Below are positions 8,120-15,925 of a stretch of 40,860 nucleotides of DNA, piece by piece. The stretch is from CAYJFK01 sp964369475 (lineage in GTDB: Bacteria > Bacillota > Clostridia > Oscillospirales > Feifaniaceae), in contig CAYJFK010000015.1 of assembly GCA_964369475.1 (NCBI GenBank), forward strand, positions 1 through 40,860, given 5' to 3'. A model generated the notes under the pieces. It was given only the letters and a program-made list of their open reading frames with translations, was not told the DNA's origin and ran no database searches. Numbering within the stretch: the stretch's first letter is position 1; the number at the start of each line of letters is the position of its first letter. Both the position numbers and the translations under genes were made by a program.

Positions 8120-9028
8120 TTATTTGTAAATGTGTTCTCTAAGGTCTGATCTCATGCGGAGCGCTTCTCTGCGGGCGGCTAGTGCGTATTCTTTGCCATC
8201 GACCCCTTCTTTTTGCCAAGCGCACATAATGGAGCGTGATGCATTTATTATTGCGCCAAATCCGTTTTTATCAAATGCCTGTGCACAACCTGCCGCACCG
8301 CCGCCCTGTGCGCCGTACCCAGGCACAAGGAAGAATGTGTGAGGCATAGCGGCCCTTAGCTCGGCGAGCTGTTCGGGGTATGTTGCACCTACAACTGCGC
8401 CGACCTCGCTGTAACCGTATTTGCCAATGCACTCCTCGCCGATCTTGCTAAGCAGATCTGCCACAACACGATACATGGGAGCACCTTCTACAAGCTTATC
8501 TTGAAGCTCCCCCGAGGAGGGGTTGCTAGTCTTAACGAGGGCAAATATCATTCTGCCCTCGACCAAAAAGGGGCGGATACCGTCGCTGCCTAAGTATGGG
8601 TTAACCGTCACAGCATCACCGTCGAATACAGGCAGAGTTTGACCGAATATCTCTGTTACACCGATGTGCGCATTTGCATAGCACTCGGCGGTAGAGCCTA
8701 TGTCGCCACGTTTGGCATCGCCTATTACATACATGCCCTTGCTTTTAGCGTATTCTATTGTCTTGTAATATGCCTCCATTCCCTCGTATCTGAACTGCTC
8801 GTAGCAAGCTATCTGCGGTTTTACGGCAGGCACTATGTCGTGCAGGGCATTTATAAGCCCTACGTTAAAAGAATAAATTGCGGCAGATGCTGCTGCAAAT
8901 GGGTTTTCGTTTTTGGCTTTTGCCTCCTCGATTAAATGAGGTGGGATATAAGAAAGCCTCGGGTCAAGCCCTGCTACCGTTGGGTTTGACATATCAATTA
9001 TTTTGTCTAAAAGTCTATCGATCGACAT
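8120..9028 (-). CDS. pyrF: Orotidine 5'-phosphate decarboxylase, type 2 subfamily
   Basis: Converts OMP to UMP, the last step of de novo synthesis. At 302 residues it belongs to the longer type 2 subfamily rather than the ~230-residue B. subtilis type. The catalytic Asp/Lys/Asp set is visible in IGDAKRGDIGSTA (D104, K106, D109); AGLDPRLSYIPP opens the barrel. The phosphate-binding region is near LVPGYGAQGGGA with INASRSIM close to the C-terminus. The gene overlaps the end of pyrC by 14 bases. Confidence 0.95.
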   Translation of the reverse strand: MSIDRLLDKIIDMSNPTVAGLDPRLSYIPPHLIEEAKAKNENPFAAASAAIYSFNVGLINALHDIVPAVKPQIACYEQFRYEGMEAYYKTIEYAKSKGMYVIGDAKRGDIGSTAECYANAHIGVTEIFGQTLPVFDGDAVTVNPYLGSDGIRPFLVEGRMIFALVKTSNPSSGELQDKLVEGAPMYRVVADLLSKIGEECIGKYGYSEVGAVVGATYPEQLAELRAAMPHTFFLVPGYGAQGGGAAGCAQAFDKNGFGAIINASRSIMCAWQKEGVDGKEYALAARREALRMRSDLREHIYK

Positions 9029-10208
9029 AAACTACCTCCCCGTTTACTATTGTATATTTCACTTTTCCCTTTAGCGTTTTCCCTATAAATGGCGAATTTT
9101 TCGAGCGGCTTTTCATGCCTTCTGCCGTTACGGAAAATTCTTCGTTTGGATCAAATAGCACAATATCTCCCTCATAGCCTACCTCAAGACTTCCTCTGTT
9201 TAGTCCGAGAAGTTTTGCAGGCGCTGTGCTCATTTTTTCTATAAGCTGTGGCAATGTGAAATGCCCTTTGCCGACAAGCTCTGTTATTCCGAGGGCAAGC
9301 GAGGTTTCAAGACCTGTTATGCCGTTTGGTGCTTTTTTAAATTCTACCGCTTTTTCCTCGGCAGAGTGTGGTGCATGATCTGTTACTATAACATCGAGCG
9401 TGCCATCTTTTAGTCCTTCGATTATGGCGGCACGGTCGTCGGCTGTGCGTAGGGGAGGGTTCATCTTTGCGTTTGTGTCTCCCTTTACATCCTCTTTTGT
9501 AAGTGTGAAATAGTGCGGCGCTGTCTCTGCCGTAACTTTAACTCCTGCCGCTTTTGCGTCTCTTATAATTCTGACCGAATCCTTTGTGCTTACATGACAA
9601 ATATGAACGGCAAGTCCCAGTTCTTCGGCGAGTGATATGTCCCTTGCGACCGAGATAGACTCGGAGGATGCCATGTCACCGTCTATCGAAAGTTCCTCGC
9701 AGTGGTCGCATAATGTAAGCCCGAGTCTTGCCGCTTCTTTTAGGGCATGTATCATGTTTGTGTGATGCTCTATCGGGCGACCATCGTCGGAGATTGCTAT
9801 AATGCCAGCCTTTTTCATGCCTTCGTAGTCGGCAAAATCTTCTCCCTTAAGTCCCTTTGTAACGGCGCCGCATACCTCTACCTTTACGGTGGCAGGTCGG
9901 CTTTTAATAAATTCCACAACCGCTTTACAGTCGGTGGCAGGGGCAGTGTTTGGCATTGCAAGAACTGTTGTAACACCACCTGCCGCCGCCGCCATTGTTC
10001 CTGTTGCAATTTCCTCTTTATGCACTTGACCCGGTTCTCTTAGGTGCACATGCATGTCGACAAGCCCCGGTGCCGCATATAGCCCTGTGCCGTCTATAAC
10101 CTCGCCGCCCTCGGGTGGTAAGCTCGATATAATGCCATTTGTTATATAAATATCGCCGATTTTCTGCTCGCCGTCTATAATGGTGACATTCTTAACAGTT
10201 AGATTCAT
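9015..10208 (-). CDS. pyrC: Dihydroorotase
   Basis: Zinc amidohydrolase that cyclises N-carbamoylaspartate to dihydroorotate. The 397-residue length and motifs match the class I (B. subtilis-type) enzyme: metal ligands H53 and H55 in DMHVHLREPG, AVHICHVST in the middle, and VTDHAPHS toward the C-terminus. The start at MNLTVKN follows GGAGG by six bases and overlaps the end of pyrR by 17 bases. The substrate must come from an aspartate carbamoyltransferase encoded elsewhere, since pyrB is not in this operon. Confidence 0.96.
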   Translation of the reverse strand: MNLTVKNVTIIDGEQKIGDIYITNGIISSLPPEGGEVIDGTGLYAAPGLVDMHVHLREPGQVHKEEIATGTMAAAAGGVTTVLAMPNTAPATDCKAVVEFIKSRPATVKVEVCGAVTKGLKGEDFADYEGMKKAGIIAISDDGRPIEHHTNMIHALKEAARLGLTLCDHCEELSIDGDMASSESISVARDISLAEELGLAVHICHVSTKDSVRIIRDAKAAGVKVTAETAPHYFTLTKEDVKGDTNAKMNPPLRTADDRAAIIEGLKDGTLDVIVTDHAPHSAEEKAVEFKKAPNGITGLETSLALGITELVGKGHFTLPQLIEKMSTAPAKLLGLNRGSLEVGYEGDIVLFDPNEEFSVTAEGMKSRSKNSPFIGKTLKGKVKYTIVNGEVVYVDR

Positions 10209-10746
10209 TTTCTACCTCCACGTTATTTTTAATTTGCACCCCATCTTGCCCATCGAGTTCGATTAGCATAACAGATACACGCTCTCCCCTTGAGGTGGGG
10301 AGGTTTTTTCCCACATAGTCTGCCTTAATCGGGAGTTCTCGGTGCCCACGGTCTATAAGTACCGCAAGTTGAATTAGCTCGGGGCGGCCTCTTTTCATTA
10401 TTGCATCTATCGAGGCTCTTATTGTTCGCCCTGTGTGTATCACATCGTCTACCAAAATTACCCTCATACCGTCGAGCGAAAAGGGGATGTCGGTCTTGTC
10501 CTCGGGCTTGTCTCTACCTGCAAGATCGTCCCTGAAAGGGGAGGGGTCGAGCAGTCCGCACGGGGGTGGTGTGCCTTCAAGCTCGCCGATGCGTGATGCT
10601 ATCCTATTTGCTACAAGTATTCCCCGCCTTGGAACTCCGAGCAGGCAAAGACCTTCAACACCTTTATTGCGCTCTATAATCTCGTAGCTAATTCGTGTAA
10701 CGGCTCTCTTTAGGCCGCCCTCGTCCATGATGTTTGCCTTTATCAT
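10192..10746 (-). CDS. pyrR: PyrR, bifunctional pyr operon attenuator / uracil phosphoribosyltransferase
   Basis: An RNA-binding regulator that, with UMP bound, stabilises the anti-antiterminator hairpin in the leader and so favours termination; many homologues also have uracil phosphoribosyltransferase activity. The PRPP-binding motif RVILVDDVIHTGRTIRA lies at residues 95-110, and the GVPRRGILVANRIASRI segment is typical. The start at MIKANIM is chosen because TGGAGG is six bases upstream; an earlier in-frame start would lie in the leader terminator. The length is 184 aa. Residues ~55-80 (TPPPCGLLDPSPFRDDL) look normal for the family. It is the first gene of the operon. Confidence 0.95.
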   Translation of the reverse strand: MIKANIMDEGGLKRAVTRISYEIIERNKGVEGLCLLGVPRRGILVANRIASRIGELEGTPPPCGLLDPSPFRDDLAGRDKPEDKTDIPFSLDGMRVILVDDVIHTGRTIRASIDAIMKRGRPELIQLAVLIDRGHRELPIKADYVGKNLPTSRGERVSVMLIELDGQDGVQIKNNVEVENESNC

Positions 10747-10756
10747 GATGTTCCTC

Positions 10757-10799
10757 CAAAAAAATAAGACTACAAGCTGCACTAAAGTGCAGCCGGTAG
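10757..10799 (-). terminator. Leader terminator (attenuator) of the pyr operon
   Basis: On the minus strand CTAC-GGCTGCACT pairs with AGTGCAGC-GTAG (positions 10770-10799), followed by TCTTATTTTTTT. The T-tract runs straight into the Shine-Dalgarno site of pyrR, so terminated transcripts never reach the first gene. Together with the PyrR-binding hairpin upstream this is a classical attenuator; I could not draw the antiterminator with confidence. Confidence 0.85.
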
Positions 10800-10857
10800 C
10801 CCATTTGTTGTATGAAAAAATGATATGGATGTAGCCATAATACTATTCACCGCCTTT

Positions 10858-10876
10858 TCGACCTCACAGGATCGAT
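10858..10876 (-). promoter_or_regulatory. PyrR-binding loop in the pyr leader
   Basis: The minus strand reads GATCCTGTGAGGTC at 10860-10873, which matches the core of the PyrR recognition sequence (UCCNGNGAGGY). CGA and TCG flank it as the closing stem, and CC/GG pair inside, giving the expected short hairpin with a UGUGA loop. It lies about 15-25 nt into the predicted transcript. Confidence 0.8.
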
Positions 10877-10892
10877 TTAAAGGATTTTGACC

Positions 10893-10921
10893 ATTATACT
10901 ATGAACGATAGCATATGTAAA
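10893..10921 (-). promoter_or_regulatory. Sigma-A promoter of the pyr operon
   Basis: On the minus strand TTTACA (10916-10921) and a consensus TATAAT (10893-10898) are separated by 17 bp. Transcription would start near 10886 and give a leader of about 140 nt before pyrR. Confidence 0.85.
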
Positions 10922-10970
10922 TAGAAATTTTGCACAAATATTATTATTTTTGCGACAGTAGGGGAAAATG

Positions 10971-10999
10971 TTGACATAATATGCAGCTTGCTGTATTAT
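10971..10999 (+). promoter_or_regulatory. Sigma-A promoter of the cation efflux gene
   Basis: Consensus TTGACA (10971-10976), a 17-bp spacer and TATTAT (10994-10999), diverging from the pyr promoter. No extra operator palindrome is evident. Confidence 0.8.
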
Positions 11000-11031
11000 C
11001 CTAATTAAATAATGTTGTATTGGAGAGGTAT

Positions 11032-11919
11032 ATGCTTAGTAATATAAAGTCTAACATTGGAATACGGGTATCGGTTATAACTGTTATTGTCAACTTCGTG
11101 CTATGTGCTGTAAAGTTTGTTGCAGGTATTATAGGTAACTCTGGTGCTATGATTTCCGATGCGGTGCACTCTGCTTCTGATATAGTAAGTACATTTATAG
11201 TTATGATAGGGGTTTCTATTTCAGAGAAAAAGGCTGACGAGACTCATCAGTACGGACACGAGCGGCTCGAGTGTATTGCGGCAATATTTCTTGCTGTACT
11301 GCTCTTTTTGACAGGTGGTGCAATAGGAATAGACGGTGTAGGTGAAATAATGTCTGGCGAGTGGTCGGGCGATGAAATTCCAACGAGCATTGCTCTATGG
11401 GCGGCTGTAATTTCTATTGTAGTAAAAGAGTGGATGTACCATTACACAAAAGCGGCCGCAAAGAAGATCGGATCGGGCGCTATGATGGCAGATGCTTGGC
11501 ATCACCGCTCCGATGCACTGTCATCGGTAGGTAGCCTTGTGGGTATTGGAGGCGCAATGCTCGGGTATCCGGTGCTCGATAGCGTTGCAATGATTGCAAT
11601 ATCAGTACTTGTTCTTAAAGCGGCTATCGAAATTGCAATAGATGCAATCGATAAGCTTGTAGACCGTGCCGCAAGCCCCGAAGTTAATAGTAAGATAGAA
11701 GAAATTTCGGCAAATGTAGACGGGGTTATAAGAGTAGATCTTGTTAAAACGAGGGTTTTTGCAAGCAAGCTTTATGTCGATGTTGAGATATGTTGCGACG
11801 GCGAAATGTCACTTCGTGCCGCTCATGATATAGCGGTTGTTGTGCACGATACAATAGAACATGACATGCCCGACGTTAAGCATTGCATGGTGCATGTCAA
11901 CCCAAATAAAGTAGAGTAA
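11032..11919 (+). CDS. Cation diffusion facilitator family transporter
   Basis: An inner-membrane divalent metal/proton antiporter of the CDF family, about 295 residues. Six transmembrane segments fill the first ~200 residues and a cytoplasmic ferredoxin-like domain forms the rest (SKIEEISANVDGVIRVDLVKTRVF...). The metal site is visible as DAVHSASD in TM2 (H46, D50) and DAWHHRSD in TM5. The HxxxD form in TM2 differs from the DxxxD of E. coli YiiP, so the preferred metal (Zn, Mn, Fe or Co) cannot be called. The start is the ATG five bases after GGAGAGG; a TTG four codons earlier is less likely. Confidence 0.92.
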   Translation: MLSNIKSNIGIRVSVITVIVNFVLCAVKFVAGIIGNSGAMISDAVHSASDIVSTFIVMIGVSISEKKADETHQYGHERLECIAAIFLAVLLFLTGGAIGIDGVGEIMSGEWSGDEIPTSIALWAAVISIVVKEWMYHYTKAAAKKIGSGAMMADAWHHRSDALSSVGSLVGIGGAMLGYPVLDSVAMIAISVLVLKAAIEIAIDAIDKLVDRAASPEVNSKIEEISANVDGVIRVDLVKTRVFASKLYVDVEICCDGEMSLRAAHDIAVVVHDTIEHDMPDVKHCMVHVNPNKVE

Positions 11920-12231
11920 CCTGTACTTTTGAGGTATGTATGACATTTGAAAGCGGTATAGATAAGCCACACCAAAGACCCGACATGCACCAAGCTCCGC
12001 CGCATGGCGCAGGAGGCCGCCCCACCGCAAGATCTGCCGTTTACTTTATCATATACCGCCCGAGTAACGGGCGACTACCTGCGGCATGTCTTTTACCGCA
12101 TAAATAATATGTCGCCATGCCGCAGGTGCGACGTGGCGACACTACTTTATCAAGTTAAAAATATCATACCATCGCCACGTCGGCCGCCGCAACCTTGCGG
12201 TCGGCAAGTCGCCCTTTGCTCTATTTATATC
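11920..12231. repeat. Palindrome-rich intergenic island A
   Basis: A 312-bp gene-free gap between the convergent efflux and glycosylase genes. It holds consecutive hairpins: CGCCCG/CGGGCG at 12057-12073; a perfect 12-bp stem ACCTGCGGCATG/CATGCCGCAGGT at 12077-12127; a perfect 11-bp stem CGACGTGGCGA/TCGCCACGTCG at 12129-12182; then CCGCAA/TTGCGG near 12187-12200. The same order of hairpins recurs at 20534-20684 with different but self-complementary stems. No convincing open reading frame or T-tract terminator is present. It could be a REP-like repeat or a structured RNA. Confidence 0.65.
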
Positions 12232-12786
12232 CTACACCTCGACCTTATCAAGCATTAGTTTTATCGCCTTAAAATCTTCAAAACTCATGGGCTTTTTATT
12301 TGGATCTCTAAGCAGTGCGGCAGGGTGGAGGGTTGCTGTTATGTCGTAACCGTTACGCTTAAACCACATGCCGTGTTGTTTTGTTATTTTAAAATCGGGC
12401 GATATTAGCTTTGTAGCGGCAACTCTGCCAAGGCAGACAATTACTCGTGGTTTAATTATATCTATTTGTTCTTCAAGATAGCCGATACATGCCGCCTCCT
12501 CGTCAGGGCGTGGGTCTCTGTTGTCGGGTGGTCTGCATTTTACTATGTTTGCTATAAAAACATCTTCTCGTTTCATGTCGAAGGCTTCAAGGTAGGCGTT
12601 TAAGAGCTCTCCACCTCTACCGACAAAAGGTCTGCCTGTCTCGTCCTCGGTCGCACCGGGGGCCTCGCCGACAAACATTAGGCGAGCATTTGGGTTACCT
12701 TCGCCGAATACTACATTTTTGCGCGTTTCGCTAAGGGTGCATTTTGTGCAGGCTTTGCATATATCTTTTAGTTTTGCAAGCGGCAT
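12232..12786 (-). CDS. Type 4 (family 4) uracil-DNA glycosylase
   Basis: Removes uracil from DNA in base excision repair; family 4 enzymes carry a [4Fe-4S] cluster. The likely cluster ligands are C13, C16, C84 and C100 (C10 is also near), spaced as in thermophilic family 4 enzymes. The active-site motif GEAPGATEDETGRPFVG lies at residues 40-56 and the DNA-binding motif LHPAALLRDP is near the C-terminus. The start at MPLAKLK follows AGGAG by six bases and gives 184 aa; a seven-residue longer version has no site. It stands alone, convergent with the efflux gene and downstream of rnpB. Confidence 0.93.
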   Translation of the reverse strand: MPLAKLKDICKACTKCTLSETRKNVVFGEGNPNARLMFVGEAPGATEDETGRPFVGRGGELLNAYLEAFDMKREDVFIANIVKCRPPDNRDPRPDEEAACIGYLEEQIDIIKPRVIVCLGRVAATKLISPDFKITKQHGMWFKRNGYDITATLHPAALLRDPNKKPMSFEDFKAIKLMLDKVEV

Positions 12787-12822
12787 ATCTTTCTCCTTTG
12801 TATGCAAACTTTGTTTATATTA

Positions 12823-12854
12823 GCAAAAAACGCCCCATGTGAGGGCGTTTTTTG
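12823..12854. terminator. Bidirectional intrinsic terminator of rnpB
   Basis: GCAAAAAACGCCC pairs with GGGCGTTTTTTGC around a short loop (arms 12823-12835 and 12843-12854, approximately). The stem carries T-runs on both strands, so it can end rnpB leftward and block entry from the other side. Confidence 0.8.
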
Positions 12855-12861
12855 CATATAG

Positions 12862-13215
12862 AGCAAATCTTTAAGCCGGGTTCTGTATTTGACAATCATC
12901 TATCTAAGGCTCTGCGTTGCCGCAATGCTCTTGCCACCCCCGAGGCACGGACGCCGGGCAAGCGTCAGCTTTCGCTGTCCTCTTACGGTGTTGCTCCAAA
13001 TTGGGTTTACATGGCCGCCAAGTCGCCAAGGCGCCGGTGGGCTCTTACCCCGCCTTTCCACCCTTACCGAGAATAAATCTCGGCGGTATCTCTCTGTTGC
13101 ACTATCCCTGAAGTCGCCTTCGGTGGGCGTTACCCACAATCCCGCCCTGCGGAGCCCGGACTTTCCTCATGCACGGCCTTTCGGCACATGTGCACGCAAT
13201 TGTCTGACTTACTCT
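12862..13215 (-). ncRNA. rnpB: RNase P RNA, bacterial class
   Basis: The catalytic RNA that matures tRNA 5' ends. Read on the minus strand it contains the near-universal GAGGAAAGTCCGGGCT (P4 5' half region), GGGTGGAAAGG, GGTAAGAGCCCACC, AGATAGATGATT and the 3' ACAGAACCCGGCTT. The length of about 350 nt and the order of these segments fit an ancestral type A molecule, not the type B of Bacillus (inference from the layout). Ends are inferred from the promoter and terminator. Open reading frames on either strand here are spurious. Confidence 0.96.
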
Positions 13216-13221
13216 ATCGGT

Positions 13222-13250
13222 ATTTTATATAAAAAAGTGCAATTTGTCAA
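13222..13250 (-). promoter_or_regulatory. Sigma-A promoter of rnpB
   Basis: On the minus strand consensus TTGACA (13245-13250), a 17-bp spacer and TAAAAT (13222-13227), placing the start near 13215. Confidence 0.85.
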
Positions 13251-13379
13251 GGGCGGAAGGGTAGCCGCTTTTAAATGGTACTGTCAAAGCTCAGGGTGGC
13301 ACAGCTTAAAAGATATGCCTTTGAAGATTATTTTTTATAGATTATTTTAAAAAGTGCATTTTTATTTTGAATTGTTGTA

Positions 13380-13408
13380 TTGAAAAGATGTGAAAAAGGA
13401 TATATAAT
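13380..13408 (+). promoter_or_regulatory. Sigma-A promoter of murD
   Basis: TTGAAA (13380-13385), a 17-bp spacer and a consensus TATAAT (13403-13408), with the murD ribosome binding site AGGAGG 15 bases further on. Confidence 0.8.
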
Positions 13409-13433
13409 ATTAAGGCGATTTAGGAGGTAAAGT

Positions 13434-14780
13434 ATGAATACCAAGCTTTTAGATTTTTACAAAAATATAAAAGGCAAGAAAATTGCCGTTTTAGGTATCG
13501 GAGTTAGCAATAGGCCACTGATTAAGATGCTTTGCTCGCATGGGGCAAGTGTTATTGCATGTGATAAAAATGAAGTATGCGACGGGGCGGATGAGCTTTT
13601 GTCGCTCGGTGTAACACTTCAACTTGGCGAGCATTATCTGAAGGACCTCGACGGGTGCGACATGATATTTAAAACCCCCGGTATGCGCTTTGATCTGCCC
13701 GAGCTTGTTAATGCGAGGGAATCAGGTTCTATTATTACGAGTGAAATGGAGGTTTTTTTCGACCTCTGTCCTTGTAAGATAATTGCGGTCACAGGGAGTG
13801 ACGGTAAGTCGACCACTACTACGCTTATATCCGAAATTCTTAAAAAGGGCGGCTATGCCGTTCATGTGGGCGGCAACTTAGGTCGGCCGCTTTTGCCCGA
13901 TATCGAAAGCATGGCGGCAGAGCATGTCGCTGTTTTGGAGCTTTCAAGCTTTCAGCTGCACACGATGAAGGCAAGCCCACATATAGCCGTTGTAACAAAT
14001 ATTACTCCAAACCATCTTGATATGCACAAATCAATGGAGGAGTATATTGAGGCCAAGTGCAACATTTTTCTTTATCAAAATGAAGACGATTTGCTTATTT
14101 TAAACTCTGATAATGAAATTACCAAAAGTTTTATAAGCGAGGGCAAAGGCCCTGTTGTCACATTTGGCAAGAGCGGAGATTATAAAACCGACGATAGCAT
14201 GAACATTTTAAAGGGCGATGTGGCGATACTGACAAGGGGCGATATACTGCTGCGTGGTGATCACAATGTGGAAAACTATATGGCGGCAATAGCTGCTACT
14301 TGGGACATGGTGACACCTGATGATATAACCTATGTGGCGAGAAACTTTATGGGGCTTGCTCATAGGCTGGAGCTTGTTAGGGAGCTTGACGGGGTTAAAT
14401 ACTACAACGACTCGATTGCCTCGAGCCCGACAAGGACGGCGGCCTGCCTTAACTCGTTTGAGGAAAAGCCGATTATAATTGCAGGTGGCTATGATAAAAA
14501 AATTCCATTTGATGGGCTTGGTGCAGATCTTGTGGCAAAGGCAAAAGCGGTTATTCTTGTCGGCGCTACGGCCGAAAAGATAAAGGCGGCTATCGAGCTT
14601 GCCGGTGGCGGCATCGAGGTCGTTATAAAGGAAAACATGAAAGAGGCGGTGCAAGCATCGAGAGAGCTTGCAAGTAGCGGAGACTGCGTTGTGCTCTCGC
14701 CTGCTTGTGCGAGCTTTGATCTGTACAAGAATTTCATGATAAGAGGAGATCTGTTTAAAGAGATAGTTAATTCGCTGTGA
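13434..14780 (+). CDS. murD: UDP-N-acetylmuramoyl-L-alanine--D-glutamate ligase
   Basis: Cytoplasmic ATP-dependent ligase that adds D-glutamate to UDP-MurNAc-L-Ala in peptidoglycan synthesis. The 448-residue length is typical. The N-terminal Rossmann-like domain begins KIAVLGIGVSNRPLI, the ATP loop AVTGSDGKSTTTTL lies at 118-131, the central domain carries ELSSFQLHTM and TNITPNHLDMH, and the C-terminal domain has YYNDSIASSPTRTAACL and VVLSPACASFDLYKNF. It starts after AGGAGG. The gene is isolated from other mur genes; a degenerate repeat copy lies just after its stop. Confidence 0.95.
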   Translation: MNTKLLDFYKNIKGKKIAVLGIGVSNRPLIKMLCSHGASVIACDKNEVCDGADELLSLGVTLQLGEHYLKDLDGCDMIFKTPGMRFDLPELVNARESGSIITSEMEVFFDLCPCKIIAVTGSDGKSTTTTLISEILKKGGYAVHVGGNLGRPLLPDIESMAAEHVAVLELSSFQLHTMKASPHIAVVTNITPNHLDMHKSMEEYIEAKCNIFLYQNEDDLLILNSDNEITKSFISEGKGPVVTFGKSGDYKTDDSMNILKGDVAILTRGDILLRGDHNVENYMAAIAATWDMVTPDDITYVARNFMGLAHRLELVRELDGVKYYNDSIASSPTRTAACLNSFEEKPIIIAGGYDKKIPFDGLGADLVAKAKAVILVGATAEKIKAAIELAGGGIEVVIKENMKEAVQASRELASSGDCVVLSPACASFDLYKNFMIRGDLFKEIVNSL

Positions 14781-14792
14781 ATGTATCAGAGG

Positions 14793-14834
14793 TGACCTCA
14801 GGCGTTAAATTCCCACCCGCCGGGTGTTAAATGG
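14793..14834 (-). repeat. Degenerate remnant of the terminator-associated element
   Basis: These 42 bases match the reverse complement of the internal part of the element at about 35402-35443, with 34 of 42 positions identical by eye. The shared core is GGCGTTAAATTCCC. The terminal hairpins of the element are not recognisable here, so it looks like an old, decayed copy in the gap between murD and the first M42 gene. Confidence 0.65.
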
Positions 14835-14884
14835 GCTTGAAAACAGTTCTTTCGAGCTATACAATAAAATTTTGAGGTGCAAAA

Positions 14885-15925
14885 ATGGATTTTAAAAAAA
14901 TAATGTTTGAACTGTGCGAGATTTCGTCTATCTCGGGCATGGAAGGCAAAGTGTCGGAGCGCATTGCGGAGCTATTTAAGCCCTACTGCGACACGGTCGA
15001 GATAGACGGGCTTTACAATGTAATTGCGACCAAAAAGGCATCTGTCGAGACAGAGGAAACACTTCTAATTGATGCGCATTTAGACGAAATAGGGCTTGTT
15101 GTCACCCATGTTACCGATAACGGATTTTTAAAGTTTGACAACAACGCCGGTGTAGATCGTCGCACAATTCTTGCGACAGAGGTAACGGTACACGCAAGGA
15201 GTGGCGATTATTTTGGTATTGTAACGGCAATGCCTCCTCACTTAACAGCGGAGTCTGAAATGGAGAAAACTCCAACATTCGATTCGCTTTACATCGATGT
15301 CGGTTTTGATGGGGAGAAGGCAAAGGAAATATTTGCCCCCGGTAACTTTATAACACTTCGCCAGTCGCCTTGCGAGCTTTTAGGCAGTGTTATGACGGGC
15401 AAGACATTTGACGACAGGAGCGCCGTCATTGCTATTTTAGAGGCTTTTTATGCTCTAAGGGATATAAATCTTCCCTACAATGTAGTGGCACTTCTTTCTT
15501 CGCAGGAAGAAACAGGGCTTCGTTCGGCAAGGGTTGCCGCATTTACCACAAAACCGACAGAGGCCATTGTAATAGATGTAACACATGCATATATCCCCGA
15601 TTGCCCGAGAGATCAGACCGTAACAATGGGCAAGGGGACCGTTTTAAGTCATGGTCAGGTGCTCGACAGAGGTTTGACAGATACGCTCAAGGCTGTTGCT
15701 GACACAAATGGTATACCTGTTCAAATGCGTGTTGCCATGGGTAGGACAGGTACAAATGCTTACACTATTTTTAATGCAAACAACGGTGTTAAAACGGCGC
15801 TTATTTCAATTCCACTAAAATATATGCACTCGGTTGTAGAAACACTCGATTATAAAGATGTTAAGGCTACATCGAGACTGCTAAAAGAATACATGCTACA
15901 CAAAAAGGAGGTGCAAGATGCTTAA
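14885..15925 (+). CDS. M42 family metallopeptidase 1 (glutamyl aminopeptidase/endoglucanase-like)
   Basis: A dinuclear metal aminopeptidase of family M42, usually a cytoplasmic tetrahedral dodecamer that trims peptides. Residues seen: metal ligand His65 in DAHLDEIG, bridging Asp in TFDDRSA (~176-177), catalytic Glu/metal Glu in SSQEETGLRSAR (208-209), VIDVTHA, and the last His in YMHSVVE. The length of 346 residues is normal. It overlaps the next gene by eight bases, so the tandem copies are probably co-translated. Substrate preference is unknown. A contribution to peptide use is an inference. Confidence 0.9.
   Translation: MDFKKIMFELCEISSISGMEGKVSERIAELFKPYCDTVEIDGLYNVIATKKASVETEETLLIDAHLDEIGLVVTHVTDNGFLKFDNNAGVDRRTILATEVTVHARSGDYFGIVTAMPPHLTAESEMEKTPTFDSLYIDVGFDGEKAKEIFAPGNFITLRQSPCELLGSVMTGKTFDDRSAVIAILEAFYALRDINLPYNVVALLSSQEETGLRSARVAAFTTKPTEAIVIDVTHAYIPDCPRDQTVTMGKGTVLSHGQVLDRGLTDTLKAVADTNGIPVQMRVAMGRTGTNAYTIFNANNGVKTALISIPLKYMHSVVETLDYKDVKATSRLLKEYMLHKKEVQDA

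Noticed and set aside
11920..12231. CRISPR-like repeats in the palindromic islands
   Set aside because: The hairpins do not repeat as identical units with regular spacers and no cas genes are present.
12852..13350. Several open reading frames on both strands in the RNase P region
   Set aside because: The conserved rnpB segments explain the stretch; the frames are read-throughs of a structured RNA.
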